This document shows, in pieces, positions 13,431 through 22,197 of a stretch of DNA of 43,901 nt (positions are counted from its first letter, which is position 1; each line of letters opens with the position of its first letter). The stretch is from an uncultured Pseudoflavonifractor sp. (lineage in GTDB: Bacteria; Bacillota; Clostridia; Oscillospirales; Oscillospiraceae): assembly GCF_944387805.1 (NCBI RefSeq), contig NZ_CALXGI010000019.1:1-43901 (forward strand), given 5' to 3'. Both the position numbers and the translations under genes were made by a program. Below the pieces are notes generated by a model. It was not told the origin of the DNA, made no database searches, and saw nothing but the letters and a program-made list of their open reading frames with translations.

Positions 13431-15281
13431 ATGAACAAGAAACAGAAACGAATGCTCCTGCGTATCCTGCTCAGTGCGGCTTTACTTCTGGCCGCGGTTC
13501 TCCTTCCTCTCAGCAATTTTCCCTTCCTGCGCCTGGCCGTATTCCTGATCCCCTACGGAGTGATCGGCTGGGACGTGCTGTGGCGGGCGATCCGCAACAT
13601 TGCCCACGGACAAGTTTTTGATGAGAATTTTCTCATGGCCCTAGCCACAGTGGGCGCTTTCTTCACCGGCGAATTCCCAGAAGCCGTGTTCGTTATGCTC
13701 TTCTACCAGGTAGGCGAGCTGTTCCAGAGCTGCGCCGTGGATAAATCCCGCAAATCCATCTCTCAGCTGATGGATATCCGGCCCGACTACGCCAACGTGG
13801 AGCGGGACGGACAGCTGGTCCAGGCAGATCCGGAGGACGTAGCAGTTGGTGATGTCATCGTCATCAAGCCCGGCGAGCGAATTCCTCTGGACGGCGTGGT
13901 ACTGGAGGGCTCCTCCACCATCAACACCTCCGCCCTCACCGGCGAGTCCCTCCCTCGGGACGCGGCGGCGGGCAGCGATGTCATCAGCGGCTGCGTCAAT
14001 CTGACCGGCCTGCTGCGGGTGCAGGTCACCAAGGCCTTCGAGGAATCCACTGTTGCCAGAATCCTGGACCTGGTGGAGAACTCCAGCAGCAAGAAGGCCA
14101 AGGCAGAGCACTTCATCACCAAGTTTGCCCGCATCTATACCCCCGTGGTGGTGGTGGCTGCTGTGCTGCTTGCCCTCCTTCTCCCCTTCTTCATCCATGT
14201 CCCCTGGACAGAGAGCGTGCACCGGGCGCTCATCTTTCTGGTTATCTCCTGCCCCTGCGCACTGGTTATCTCGGTGCCCCTCTCCTTCTTTGGCGGCATC
14301 GGCGGCGCATCCCGGCAGGGTATTCTGGTCAAGGGCGGCAACTATCTGGAAGCCCTGGCCAACACAGAGACCGTGGTTTTTGATAAGACCGGCACCCTTA
14401 CCCAGGGTGTGTTCAATGTCACCGCCATCCACCCTGACCAGTGCTCCGAGCGGCAGCTGCTGGAGTTAGCCGCCCTGGCTGAGTCCTACTCCGATCACCC
14501 CATCTCCCGTTCTCTCCGTGAGGCCTGGGGTATGGAGCTGGACCGGAATCGGGTATCCGACGTGGAGGAGCGTTCCGGCAAGGGCGTATGCGCCCAGGTA
14601 GACGGCGTTCCTGTGTGGGTGGGCAACGGCAAGCTGATGGACGAGATTGGCGTAACCTGGCACCCCTGTCACAAGGTGGGGACTACGGTCCATGTGGCTT
14701 CCCAAGGCACTTATCTGGGCCACATCGTCATTTCCGACCAGGTAAAGCCGGATGCCGCTCAGGCCATTAAGGACCTGAAGGCCGCCGGGGTAAGCCGAAC
14801 CGTTATGCTCACCGGCGATACTGCCGCAGTGGGTGAGGCCGTGGCAGCTGAGCTGGGACTGGATGAGGTACATGCACAGCTGCTCCCAGCGGACAAGGTG
14901 GACCAGGTAGAGGCTCTGCTGAAGGAAAAGAGTTCCAAAGGCACTTTGGCCTTTGTGGGTGACGGCATCAACGACGCTCCTGTCCTCTCTCGGGCGGACG
15001 TGGGGATTGCCATGGGCGCTCTCGGCTCTGACGCCGCCATTGAGGCCGCCGACGTGGTGCTTATGGACGACAAGCCCTCCAAAATTGCGGTGGCCATCCG
15101 TATCGCCCGCAGAACCCGTCGCATTGTGCTCCAGAACATTGTCTTTGCCCTGGCTGTCAAGCTGCTGGTGCTCTTCCTGGGCGCTGCCGGAGATGCCACC
15201 ATGTGGGCGGCAGTCTTTGCCGACGTGGGTGTATCGGTTATCGCCATCCTCAACGCCACGAGAGCCCTAAAAATAAAGTAA
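13431..15281 (+). CDS. P1B-type heavy-metal ATPase (Zn/Cd/Pb exporter type)
   Basis: 616 residues; ATG at 13431 with AGGAGG four bases upstream is preferred to the in-frame ATG at 13380. Actuator motif LTGES at about 168-172, the membrane CPC in SCPCALVISVPLSF at about 274-276, phosphorylation site DKTGTLT at about 318, HP locus SDHPISRSL, and GDGINDAPVLS at about 510. CPC followed by ALVISVPLSFFGG is characteristic of the Zn/Cd/Pb (ZntA/CadA) subgroup. It pumps divalent metal out of the cell at the cost of ATP. No N-terminal HMA domain. Last gene of the operon, closed by a strong terminator. Confidence 0.9.
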   Translation: MNKKQKRMLLRILLSAALLLAAVLLPLSNFPFLRLAVFLIPYGVIGWDVLWRAIRNIAHGQVFDENFLMALATVGAFFTGEFPEAVFVMLFYQVGELFQSCAVDKSRKSISQLMDIRPDYANVERDGQLVQADPEDVAVGDVIVIKPGERIPLDGVVLEGSSTINTSALTGESLPRDAAAGSDVISGCVNLTGLLRVQVTKAFEESTVARILDLVENSSSKKAKAEHFITKFARIYTPVVVVAAVLLALLLPFFIHVPWTESVHRALIFLVISCPCALVISVPLSFFGGIGGASRQGILVKGGNYLEALANTETVVFDKTGTLTQGVFNVTAIHPDQCSERQLLELAALAESYSDHPISRSLREAWGMELDRNRVSDVEERSGKGVCAQVDGVPVWVGNGKLMDEIGVTWHPCHKVGTTVHVASQGTYLGHIVISDQVKPDAAQAIKDLKAAGVSRTVMLTGDTAAVGEAVAAELGLDEVHAQLLPADKVDQVEALLKEKSSKGTLAFVGDGINDAPVLSRADVGIAMGALGSDAAIEAADVVLMDDKPSKIAVAIRIARRTRRIVLQNIVFALAVKLLVLFLGAAGDATMWAAVFADVGVSVIAILNATRALKIK

Positions 15282-15286
15282 CCTAT

Positions 15287-15328
15287 AAAAAATTCCCCTT
15301 GATGCAGGAACATCAGGGGGAATTTTTT
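15287..15328 (+). terminator. Terminator of the metal-ATPase operon
   Basis: AAATTCCCCTTGAT / ATCAGGGGGAATTT around a short loop, followed by a T-run; starts six bases after the stop. Confidence 0.9.
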
Positions 15329-15405
15329 ATGCCGAGAAAATGCCAAAAATCGGGAAACGGGCCCGCGGGAAGTGCGGTAGTGTAAGCACGGTGAATTGCA
15401 CCGAG

Positions 15406-15435
15406 AAGGCTCCTTCACCGGCTGAAGGGAGCCTT
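15406..15435 (+). terminator. Second hairpin terminator with no gene before it
   Basis: AAGGCTCCTTC / GAAGGGAGCCTT followed by TTTTA. A small hairpin CGGTG / CACCG precedes it at about 15389-15403. Between the ATPase terminator and this one there are some 80 bases without an ORF, so a small RNA or a remnant is possible. Confidence 0.55.
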
Positions 15436-15522
15436 TTATGCCGTCCTCATAACCAGGCTCTCCAGCTGTATCGGCGCATCGGTTATTCTCATTTTGTTCT
15501 GAATTTTTGTAATGCAAATCTA

Positions 15523-15551
15523 TTGACAGAATTGACTATTTTTTGTATATT
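15523..15551 (+). promoter_or_regulatory. Promoter of the permease gene
   Basis: TTGACA (15523-15528), 17-base spacer, TATATT (15546-15551). It gives a leader of about 210 bases containing two palindromes. Confidence 0.75.
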
Positions 15552-15632
15552 AAGTTCGATACTTTTGACATTCTGACAATCACATTCACGCTTTATCTAC
15601 TCTTTTCTCATTTAGCCTGTCCGCAGAGGTTT

Positions 15633-15675
15633 ATCAAGGGGAGCGCGCTCCCCTTGATCTGCACATGTGCAGATC
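15633..15675 (+). promoter_or_regulatory. Two overlapping perfect palindromes in the permease leader
   Basis: 15633-15658 is a 26-base perfect palindrome (ATCAAGGGGAGCG and its complement); 15656-15675 is a 20-base perfect palindrome (GATCTGCACA / TGTGCAGATC) that shares GAT with it. No T-run follows. They may be a protein operator or an RNA switch between two hairpins upstream of the permease. Confidence 0.7.
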
Positions 15676-15771
15676 GCATTTCCTTTTATTTCCACATTTC
15701 TGTGTGTTGTCCGTTTCTGCATTCCCCGGAAATCTGTTTTGTCCGTTATTTCACTAAGGAGGAGATCTAGT

Positions 15772-17052
15772 ATGGCAAAAAATGAGCAAACAAGCGGCGC
15801 CTCAACAGAATACGCATTCAATAAGGTTCCTGAGTCGGCAAAGGTAACGGCTGGCAGTCTGTTCATGATTTGGGCTGGTTACGCCATCTCTCTGGCCGAC
15901 TTTGTCTCGGGTACCACTATCGGCTACCAGATGAATTTCCGCGACGCGATTCTCTCTTGTCTCATTGCAAACCTGATTCTTGTATTTGTCGGTGTGTTTA
16001 TGGGCCGCCTGGCCTATCGAACCGGCCTGACCACCTCCCTCATCTCCAGAAAGGCCTTCGGGAAAAAGGGTTCCATTTTCTTCTCTGCCATTCTCTGCTT
16101 TTCCGCGGTCAACTGGGTTGCCGTTAATGGCGATACTTTCGGCCAGTTGGTCAGTCAAGTTTTCACCTGGTGGCCCCTGCCTGTGGCAATTACTGCCGCG
16201 CTCTGCATCGTTCTGTGGGCTACCTCTGCTATCAAAGGCATCTCCGGTCTGAAAATTCTTGGCTGGGTGGGTGTCCCCTGCGCCTTGATCCTTGCCGCCT
16301 TCTTTGTGCTCTTTGTTCAATTGAAGGTAGGCCTCGGTTCTGTTATTACTTACCAGCCGCCTGAGGGGATGCGCCTTTCCTTTATGAGCGCTACCGCCTC
16401 CTTTATTGGCACCTGGATCTTCGGCTGCACCATTTCGCCGGATATCTGCCGTTTTGCCAAAAAGGAATCCACAATCCTGCCTGTTGGTTTCATCTCGCTA
16501 ATGTTGGGGCAGTTTGGTCTGGAAGTCATCGGCATCATTACCGCACAGGCTACCAAGCAGGACAGCTTCACAAATGTCAGCGTTCAGCTTGGTCTGGGCG
16601 TGCTGGTTTTCTTCTGCTCTCTGTTTGCTCTTTGGACCACTCAGGCCAATAATATGTACAGCGCCGGCCTGGCCTTCCAAAACATCCTTGCGGACACGCC
16701 CGCTGAGGGAAAGGTAAAGAACAGCGTGATGGTCTCTATCATCGCTGTGGCCGCCGCCATCTTTGCCGCCTGCGGCGCTACCAATTTCCTTCTTCCCATT
16801 ACCAACTTCCTCTCTGTGCTGGTGCCCCCCATTACCGGGTTGATGATGGGCGAATATTTGGTTGTCAAGCGCTCCAAGGAAAACAAAACCATTAACTGGA
16901 TCGCCATTGTCTCCTGGATTGCCGGCGCCGTAGCAGCCAGGTTGCTTGGAGAGATCTTTATTACTGCCATTGTTGGTATTGTGGTCACCTTTGTGTGCTA
17001 TGTGGTCCTCAGCAAGTTGTTGGACAACAAGGTAAACGCCGACGTAATGTGA
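15772..17052 (+). CDS. NCS1-family nucleobase permease (cytosine permease CodB-like)
   Basis: 426 residues; ATG at 15772 with AAGGAGGAG upstream; an earlier in-frame start would cross the palindromes. About 12 hydrophobic helices. The N-terminus EYAFNKVPESAKVTAGSLFMIWAGYAIS and the GTTIGYQMNFRDAILSCLIAN / TGLTTSLISRKAFG segments fit CodB and other purine-cytosine permeases. It should import a nucleobase or related ring compound with a cation; the substrate cannot be set from sequence. No deaminase is next to it. Confidence 0.8.
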   Translation: MAKNEQTSGASTEYAFNKVPESAKVTAGSLFMIWAGYAISLADFVSGTTIGYQMNFRDAILSCLIANLILVFVGVFMGRLAYRTGLTTSLISRKAFGKKGSIFFSAILCFSAVNWVAVNGDTFGQLVSQVFTWWPLPVAITAALCIVLWATSAIKGISGLKILGWVGVPCALILAAFFVLFVQLKVGLGSVITYQPPEGMRLSFMSATASFIGTWIFGCTISPDICRFAKKESTILPVGFISLMLGQFGLEVIGIITAQATKQDSFTNVSVQLGLGVLVFFCSLFALWTTQANNMYSAGLAFQNILADTPAEGKVKNSVMVSIIAVAAAIFAACGATNFLLPITNFLSVLVPPITGLMMGEYLVVKRSKENKTINWIAIVSWIAGAVAARLLGEIFITAIVGIVVTFVCYVVLSKLLDNKVNADVM

Positions 17053-17075
17053 TGATCCAGACAGATTTCCGACGG

Positions 17076-17116
17076 AAAAAAGGTGGAAATGGGCAGTGCC
17101 CATTTCCACCTTTTTA
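17076..17116. terminator. Bidirectional terminator between the permease and PAP2 genes
   Basis: A perfect 14-base stem GGTGGAAATGGGCA / TGCCCATTTCCACC with AAAAAA on one side and TTTTTAAA on the other, between convergent genes. Confidence 0.9.
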
Positions 17117-17118
17117 AA

Positions 17119-17682
17119 TTATTCCAGCCAGCGGATGGGACCCCAGCGCTTTTCGGCAGCTTGATAAAGGCGCCAGGCCAGCCAGGCGCAGAACAGGCCC
17201 ACCAGGCACCCGGCGAGCACATCGGAAGGGAAATGGACCCCCACATACAGCCGTGAGAGCCCCATAAGCACAGCCAGCACTACAGCAGTCCGCCGCATCC
17301 AGCGTCTGGGCAGCGTCCTGAACCATACGCCGGCAGAGGCAAACGCCGCGCAGGTATGTCCCGACGGGAAGGAGTTCGGGTCATTCTCTATCACCAGGAA
17401 GTAAAGTCCCTTTACGGTCAGCCAAGGACGGGGCCGGGCTACCAGGTGCTTAATTGCAACATTGGTAAACAGCAGGCCCAGCAGCATGGCAATCAGGGAC
17501 AGCAACCCTGCCCGGCGGGTCTTGCGGAAAAAGAGCATTGCCACAGAGAGCACGATCCAGATTATTCCCGCATTGCCCAGCTGGGTATAAAATGTCACCA
17601 GCGGGTTGAGCACCTCGCAGCGTACAAATTCCTGAATCCAGAGCAGAACGGCCCCGTCCAGGCTGAGCAGTATATCCAGCAA
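17119..17682 (-). CDS. PAP2-family membrane phosphatase
   Basis: 187 residues from TTG at 17682 with AGGAGG seven bases upstream. Five to six hydrophobic helices and the three catalytic PAP2 motifs: KHLVARPRP (KX6RP) at about 80, FPSGH at about 105, and SRLYVGVHFPSD (SRX5HX3D) at about 145. Such enzymes remove phosphate from undecaprenyl diphosphate, phosphatidic acid or related lipids on the outer face of the membrane; cell-wall lipid carrier recycling is the likeliest role here. The next upstream gene on the strand has its own terminator. Confidence 0.88.
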   Translation of the reverse strand: MLDILLSLDGAVLLWIQEFVRCEVLNPLVTFYTQLGNAGIIWIVLSVAMLFFRKTRRAGLLSLIAMLLGLLFTNVAIKHLVARPRPWLTVKGLYFLVIENDPNSFPSGHTCAAFASAGVWFRTLPRRWMRRTAVVLAVLMGLSRLYVGVHFPSDVLAGCLVGLFCAWLAWRLYQAAEKRWGPIRWLE

Positions 17683-17711
17683 CGATTTTCCTCCTTTTAC
17701 ATATGGGTGAT

Positions 17712-17736
17712 AAAAAGGGCGGGGTCTCCCCCGCCC
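17712..17736 (-). terminator. Terminator of the DUF4330 gene
   Basis: GGGCGGGG / CCCCGCCC stem with TTTTTA on the minus strand, 15 bases after the stop. Confidence 0.8.
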
Positions 17737-17750
17737 TGTCTTGTTTTATG

Positions 17751-18290
17751 TCAGGCCGCCGGCTCCACGGTCTCGCAGGTCTGAATAATGCCGTTGACCA
17801 GTTCAAAGGTCTTGGTCTTGACAATGTGAGTCTTGCCGATGCGGACCTCCTGAGTGCCAACCGCCTGGGTAATGGGGTTGGTGATGGTGGCCCGGATGGT
17901 GAAGTTGACGCTGACATAACCGGGCTGCGCGCTGGCCACCACAGTGCCGTCCTCCTTCTCCACCGGGATGAGATAGGGCTCAGAGGAGACATCCAGCACA
18001 TATGCATCCAGCATAGAGCCGTCCGCCATCAGCTGAGCGCCCTCGCCGCCGGCCTCTACCTGGGCTTTCACCGCCTCATAGACCGACTCCTGGACCAGAG
18101 GAACCTTGACTGTGTACTCAATCTGGGTGGTGCTGTTATCGCCGGGAATTCCCGCGTCCTTGCCCAGGAACTTCAGGGCCACCACAGCGGCCACAGCCAC
18201 AATCAGAACCAGCACAATCAGATCGATAACATTGATCTTACCAAACAGCCGGCCCTTTTCATCCACGATTTTTCCTTTTTTTTCATTCAT
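17751..18290 (-). CDS. DUF4330 domain membrane-anchored protein
   Basis: 179 residues; GGAGG nine bases before the ATG. N-terminal VDEKGRLFGKINVIDL is the DUF4330 signature, followed by one transmembrane helix (about 22-42, IVLVLIVAVAAVVALKFLG) and a beta-rich extracytoplasmic domain with QIEYTVKVPLVQESVYEAVK. Function of DUF4330 is unknown; it is often near cell-wall glycosyltransferases and polysaccharide genes in Clostridia, as here, divergent from the CsaB fusion. Confidence 0.8.
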   Translation of the reverse strand: MNEKKGKIVDEKGRLFGKINVIDLIVLVLIVAVAAVVALKFLGKDAGIPGDNSTTQIEYTVKVPLVQESVYEAVKAQVEAGGEGAQLMADGSMLDAYVLDVSSEPYLIPVEKEDGTVVASAQPGYVSVNFTIRATITNPITQAVGTQEVRIGKTHIVKTKTFELVNGIIQTCETVEPAA

Positions 18291-18324
18291 TCTGAGAAAC
18301 CTCCGTGTGCGCTGTCAATGGAAC

Positions 18325-18352
18325 TTGTAAATTGACATCATTATGGTACAAT
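18325..18352 (+). promoter_or_regulatory. Candidate promoter of the glycosyltransferase-CsaB gene
   Basis: TTGTAA (18325-18330), 16-base spacer, TACAAT (18347-18352). The rest of the divergent 18291-18508 gap shows no gene. Confidence 0.5.
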
Positions 18353-18508
18353 ACAAGAGATACCGCGGATATTATCCTCTCATCCGCAGAGCAAATGTTC
18401 CCGTGCATAGCCGGCAGCAGGGGCCATACACAGGCTCAATGACGCTTCGCGGCTATTGTATCATATCCCAGCCTAAGATAACAAGTCTTTTTTGGAGGCT
18501 CCAACCAT

Positions 18509-20740
18509 ATGAAAGTTATCACGCTCATTTCCGGCGGCGACAGCGGCGGCGCTAAAACCCATGTCCATATGCTTCTTCAAAACTTGTCCCGCACTCCCGG
18601 CGTAACCGTTACCATGGTCTGCTTCATGGAGGGTCCCTTCTCACAAGAGGCCCGGGAGCTGGGCATTCCCACCGTAGTGCTGCCCGGCAAGAATATCTTC
18701 CGCACCTTCCACACCTTAAAAAAGATGATTCTGGACGGCGGCTACGATATCATCCACTGCCACGGCGCCCGGGGCAACATGATGGGCGCGCTGCTCCGCA
18801 GATCCACCGGCCTGCCGGTGGTCACCACCGTCCACTCCGACTGGCGTCTGGACTATATGGGCCGGCCCATCTCCCGCATCACCTACGGCACCATCAACGC
18901 CATCGCCCTGCGGCTTCTGGACTACCGCATCGGCGTGTCTGACGCCATGACCAACCTGCTTATCTCCCGGGGCTTCGACCCGGACAAGCTCTTCACCATC
19001 TACAACGGCATTGACTTCACCCCCCGCATCCCCTCCATGACCCGCAGCGAGTATCTGAAGAGTGTAGGCGCAAACTGGCCGGAGGACTGCGTCATTGCCG
19101 GTATCGCCGCCCGGCTTAACCCGGTCAAGGATATCCCCACTCTAATCCGCGGCTTTGCCCGGGCCAGGCAGTCTTGCCCCAAGCTGCGGCTGCTCATCGC
19201 CGGCGACGGCGAGCAGATGGGCGAACTCAAGGCCCTGGCCGCCGACCTGGGAGTAGCAGAGGATGTGTGCTTTGCCGGATGGGTGTCCGATGTGGACAGC
19301 TTCTACGGCGCTCTGGATATCAACACCCTCACCTCCCTGTCCGAGACCTTCCCCTACTCCCTCACTGAGGGAGCCCGGGCCGGTCTGCCCACTGTGGCCA
19401 GCCGAGTGGGCGGCGTGCCCTACCTTATTGATCACGGCGTCAACGGCCTGCTCTTTGAGGCGGGAGACTATGAAACCCTGGCCAGGCACCTCTCTACCCT
19501 GGCTTCCGACGAGACCCTGCGCACCCATATGGGCCAGCGGCTCTATCAGAAGGGAAAGCGCGACTACTCCCTGGAGAGCACCCTTCAGCGTCAGCTGGAG
19601 ATCTACTCCGTCATTCTCCGGCGGAAGGCCCGGAACCACGGCAAGCGGGACGGCGCGCTGGTGTGCGGCGCCTACGGCCGGGGCAACGCAGGCGATGACG
19701 CCATCCTGGAGGCTATTGTCACCGAGCTGCGGCAGATTGACCCCGACCTGCCGGTGTGGGTTCTGTCCCGCAAACCATCGGAGACCCGGCTGACCTATCG
19801 GGTCAACTCTATCTACACCTTCGCCTTCCCCAAGTTTCTCTGGCGGATGCATAAGACCAGGCTCTACATCAACGGCGGCGGCTCTCTCATGCAGGACGTG
19901 ACCAGCCACCGCTCTCTGTGGTTCTATCTTTTCACCATCTCCGCCGGCAAAATTCTGGGCAACAAGGTGATGATGTATGGCTGCGGCATCGGCCCTATCC
20001 ACTCACCCTCCAACCGGAAACGGGCCGCCAAAGTGCTCCAGAAGCGGGTGGATGCCATCACCCTGCGGGACACGCACTCTAAAACCGAGCTGGAGGCTAT
20101 GGGAGTCACCAACCCCAAGGTTATCCTTTCGGCCGACCCCACGGTCATCCTTCCTGCCGCAAGCCCTGAGGTCATCGACGGCGTGCTTGAGAACGAAGGG
20201 CTGGACCCTTCCGGCAAGTATTTTGGCTTTACCCTTCGTCCCTGGCCTGGCTTTGACGCAAAGGCGGCTATTTTCGGCCGGGCGGCTGACTACGTGTGGG
20301 AGAAGTACGGCATGACGCCTGTATTTCTGCCCATTGAGCGGCGGCTGGACGTAGGCGCCGCCCAGAAGGCCGCTGCGTATATCAAAAAAGCTCCCTACCA
20401 CATTCTCCACACCACCGGCAGCAGCGACCACACCATCGGTCTCTTTGCCCGGATGCAGGCGGTTGTATCCATGCGGCTCCATGCGCTGGTGTTCTCCGCA
20501 GGACAGGGCGTGCCGCTGGTGGGCGTAGTGTACGACCCCAAGATCAGCTCCTTCCTCTCCTACATCGGGCAAGACCTGTACACAGATCTGTCCGACTTGA
20601 CCTATGAGGGCCTGTGCGCCCACATTGACGCCGCCTGCGCCCGGATCGGGGACACAGCGTTCTTAGCCGGCGGCGTGGACCGGCTGCGGAAAGTAGAGCG
20701 CCGCAACAGCGAGACTGCAGCGGAGCTTCTTGGCAAATAG
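18509..20740 (+). CDS. csaB: Fusion of a GT4 glycosyltransferase and a CsaB-type polysaccharide pyruvyl transferase
   Basis: 743 residues, ATG with GGAGG ten bases upstream. Residues 1-375 are a GT-B glycosyltransferase: GGDSGGAKTHVHMLL, HCHGARGN, AARLNPVKDIPTLI, GDGEQMGELKALA, and the donor motif SLSETFPYSLTEGARAGLPTVAS (EX7E). Residues 388-730 are CsaB: VCGAYGRGNAGDDAILEAI, LYINGGGSLMQD, SMRLHALVFSAGQGVPLVG. CsaB adds pyruvate ketal to the wall polymer, the ligand of SLH domains. CsaB is usually a separate protein of about 350 residues, so the fusion couples sugar addition and pyruvylation. The next gene, another glycosyltransferase, follows after 59 bases. Confidence 0.87.
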   Translation: MKVITLISGGDSGGAKTHVHMLLQNLSRTPGVTVTMVCFMEGPFSQEARELGIPTVVLPGKNIFRTFHTLKKMILDGGYDIIHCHGARGNMMGALLRRSTGLPVVTTVHSDWRLDYMGRPISRITYGTINAIALRLLDYRIGVSDAMTNLLISRGFDPDKLFTIYNGIDFTPRIPSMTRSEYLKSVGANWPEDCVIAGIAARLNPVKDIPTLIRGFARARQSCPKLRLLIAGDGEQMGELKALAADLGVAEDVCFAGWVSDVDSFYGALDINTLTSLSETFPYSLTEGARAGLPTVASRVGGVPYLIDHGVNGLLFEAGDYETLARHLSTLASDETLRTHMGQRLYQKGKRDYSLESTLQRQLEIYSVILRRKARNHGKRDGALVCGAYGRGNAGDDAILEAIVTELRQIDPDLPVWVLSRKPSETRLTYRVNSIYTFAFPKFLWRMHKTRLYINGGGSLMQDVTSHRSLWFYLFTISAGKILGNKVMMYGCGIGPIHSPSNRKRAAKVLQKRVDAITLRDTHSKTELEAMGVTNPKVILSADPTVILPAASPEVIDGVLENEGLDPSGKYFGFTLRPWPGFDAKAAIFGRAADYVWEKYGMTPVFLPIERRLDVGAAQKAAAYIKKAPYHILHTTGSSDHTIGLFARMQAVVSMRLHALVFSAGQGVPLVGVVYDPKISSFLSYIGQDLYTDLSDLTYEGLCAHIDAACARIGDTAFLAGGVDRLRKVERRNSETAAELLGK

Positions 20741-20799
20741 TCCTTTTCTCTCGCCTTTCCCGATATACTTCTTATATTACTCCTCGGGAGGTTTCTCGG

Positions 20800-21882
20800 T
20801 TGAAGCAATATATCTGTCTCTCCCCCTCTCCTTGGCAAACGGTTCCTACCCGGACCCAGCAGCTGATGACCCGGCTGCGGGACGCGGAAATTCTGTTCTT
20901 TGAGCCCCCCTCTCCCAAAGGCAGAGGGGGACGGGATGGCGGCCGTAAGGTGCGGCCCGGTTTGACAGTGTACTCTCTGCCCCCTGTTTTCCAGGTCGAT
21001 GAGCGCCACGGCTTTCTCTTCTCCCGGGGCGTAAACAAGGTCACCCGTTTTATCACCGCCAAAATGGACCGCCACCGGTTCCGGGAGCCCATTTTATGGG
21101 CCACCTGCCCGGACCAGGTCCACCTGTTGGACACGCTGCCCTTCCGTGGGCTCGTGTACGACTGCGACCGGTACTGGTCCGGCTTCCCGCTGGAGTGGGA
21201 GAGTGACCTGGCGCTGGCTGCCGACGTTATCTTCGCCGCCTCACGGGGGCTCATCGACCACCTGTCTCCCTGCAATGACAATATTGCCCTAATTCCCAAC
21301 GGGGTCAACTTTCCTATGTTCGCCCGCCAGGAAGCCGAGTTTCCCAGCGACTTGGTCCAAATCCCCCGGCCTATTCTGGGCTGGTCAGGCACTATTCGGC
21401 GCGGCCTGGACCTCGCTCCCCTGCTGCGCGCTGCATCTGAACTCCCTCAGTGCTCCTTTGTGCTGGTAGGCCGGGCAGAGGGCAGCCCTCAGCTGAGAAG
21501 GCTGTCCGCCCTGCCCAACGTGCACCTGCTGGGCCCCAAAGCGCCGGTGGATTTGCCCGACTACCTGTGCCGGTTCGACGTATGCCTAAACCTGCTGTCC
21601 GCCCGGGAGCAGCCCACCGACATCATCCCAAGCCGAATCTACGAGTACCTGTCCACCGGAAACCCCATTGTCTCCATGGTGGGCAGCGGGCAGATTGAGC
21701 ATTTCCCCGACGTAATTTACGGCGCTCACACTGCCCGGGAGTTTGTGCAGCTCTGCGCCAGCGCCCTGACCGAAGTGGGCTCCTGGACCAGAATCCGGCG
21801 CCGGGATTACGGCGCCGCAGCAGCCTGGAGCGTCCGAGCCAATGAGGTGTGCCGCATTTTGGACGCCATTGGCCTGTGCTGA
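20800..21882 (+). CDS. Glycosyltransferase, TuaH-like
   Basis: 360 residues from a TTG with GGGAGG eight bases upstream. N-terminal SPSPWQTVPTRTQQLMTRL, DCDRYWSGF and the C-terminal donor region LGWSGTIRRGLDLAPLL...DIIPSRIYEYLSTGNPIVS (GT4 family E..S pattern) resemble TuaH and related enzymes that act on membrane-linked polysaccharides. Together with the CsaB fusion it probably builds the secondary wall polymer. Sugar specificity cannot be told. No terminator is evident before the 21883-22197 purine leader. Confidence 0.65.
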   Translation: MKQYICLSPSPWQTVPTRTQQLMTRLRDAEILFFEPPSPKGRGGRDGGRKVRPGLTVYSLPPVFQVDERHGFLFSRGVNKVTRFITAKMDRHRFREPILWATCPDQVHLLDTLPFRGLVYDCDRYWSGFPLEWESDLALAADVIFAASRGLIDHLSPCNDNIALIPNGVNFPMFARQEAEFPSDLVQIPRPILGWSGTIRRGLDLAPLLRAASELPQCSFVLVGRAEGSPQLRRLSALPNVHLLGPKAPVDLPDYLCRFDVCLNLLSAREQPTDIIPSRIYEYLSTGNPIVSMVGSGQIEHFPDVIYGAHTAREFVQLCASALTEVGSWTRIRRRDYGAAAAWSVRANEVCRILDAIGLC

Positions 21883-21978
21883 GCGAACCATTTCTTTGTT
21901 CTCTGTCAAAATTGGTCAATTGTCCATTGTATCCATTTGTCCTTTCTTGTCTAAGCCTACGAAATTAGTTTTTATCCC

Positions 21979-22007
21979 TTGTAAAGCAGGACACAATACG
22001 ATATATT
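21979..22007 (+). promoter_or_regulatory. Promoter of the purine operon
   Basis: TTGTAA (21979-21984), 17-base spacer, TATATT (22002-22007). Leader to purE is about 185 bases and includes a terminator-like hairpin and a short ORF (ATG 22026, 48 codons) of doubtful use. I see no purine or ZTP riboswitch consensus in it. Confidence 0.6.
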
Positions 22008-22121
22008 GTATGTATTCTTGGTACTATGAGGGGTGCTTGCGTTGCTGAACGGAGGACATATTGCCTGCCTGACCGCCATTCTCAACGGCCCCAATGCACC
22101 CAGACCAGACTGCTGAATTCT

Positions 22122-22162
22122 ATCAGGTCATCCAGAACAAAGGATGACCTGATTTATTTTTC
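22122..22162 (+). terminator. Attenuator-like terminator in the purE leader
   Basis: Perfect 12-base stem ATCAGGTCATCC (22122-22133) / GGATGACCTGAT (22142-22153), followed by TTATTTTTT, 36 bases before purE. Placed inside the transcript it should reduce read-through into the purine genes unless an alternative fold forms. Confidence 0.75.
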
Positions 22163-22197
22163 GCAGTGCTGAAATTTTTTGTATCATGGAGGTCGTT

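Noticed and set aside
22026..22172. Short ORF of 48 codons in the purE leader, possible leader peptide
   Set aside because: No clear ribosome site before the ATG and no repeated codons linked to purines; kept only as a remark in the leader entry.
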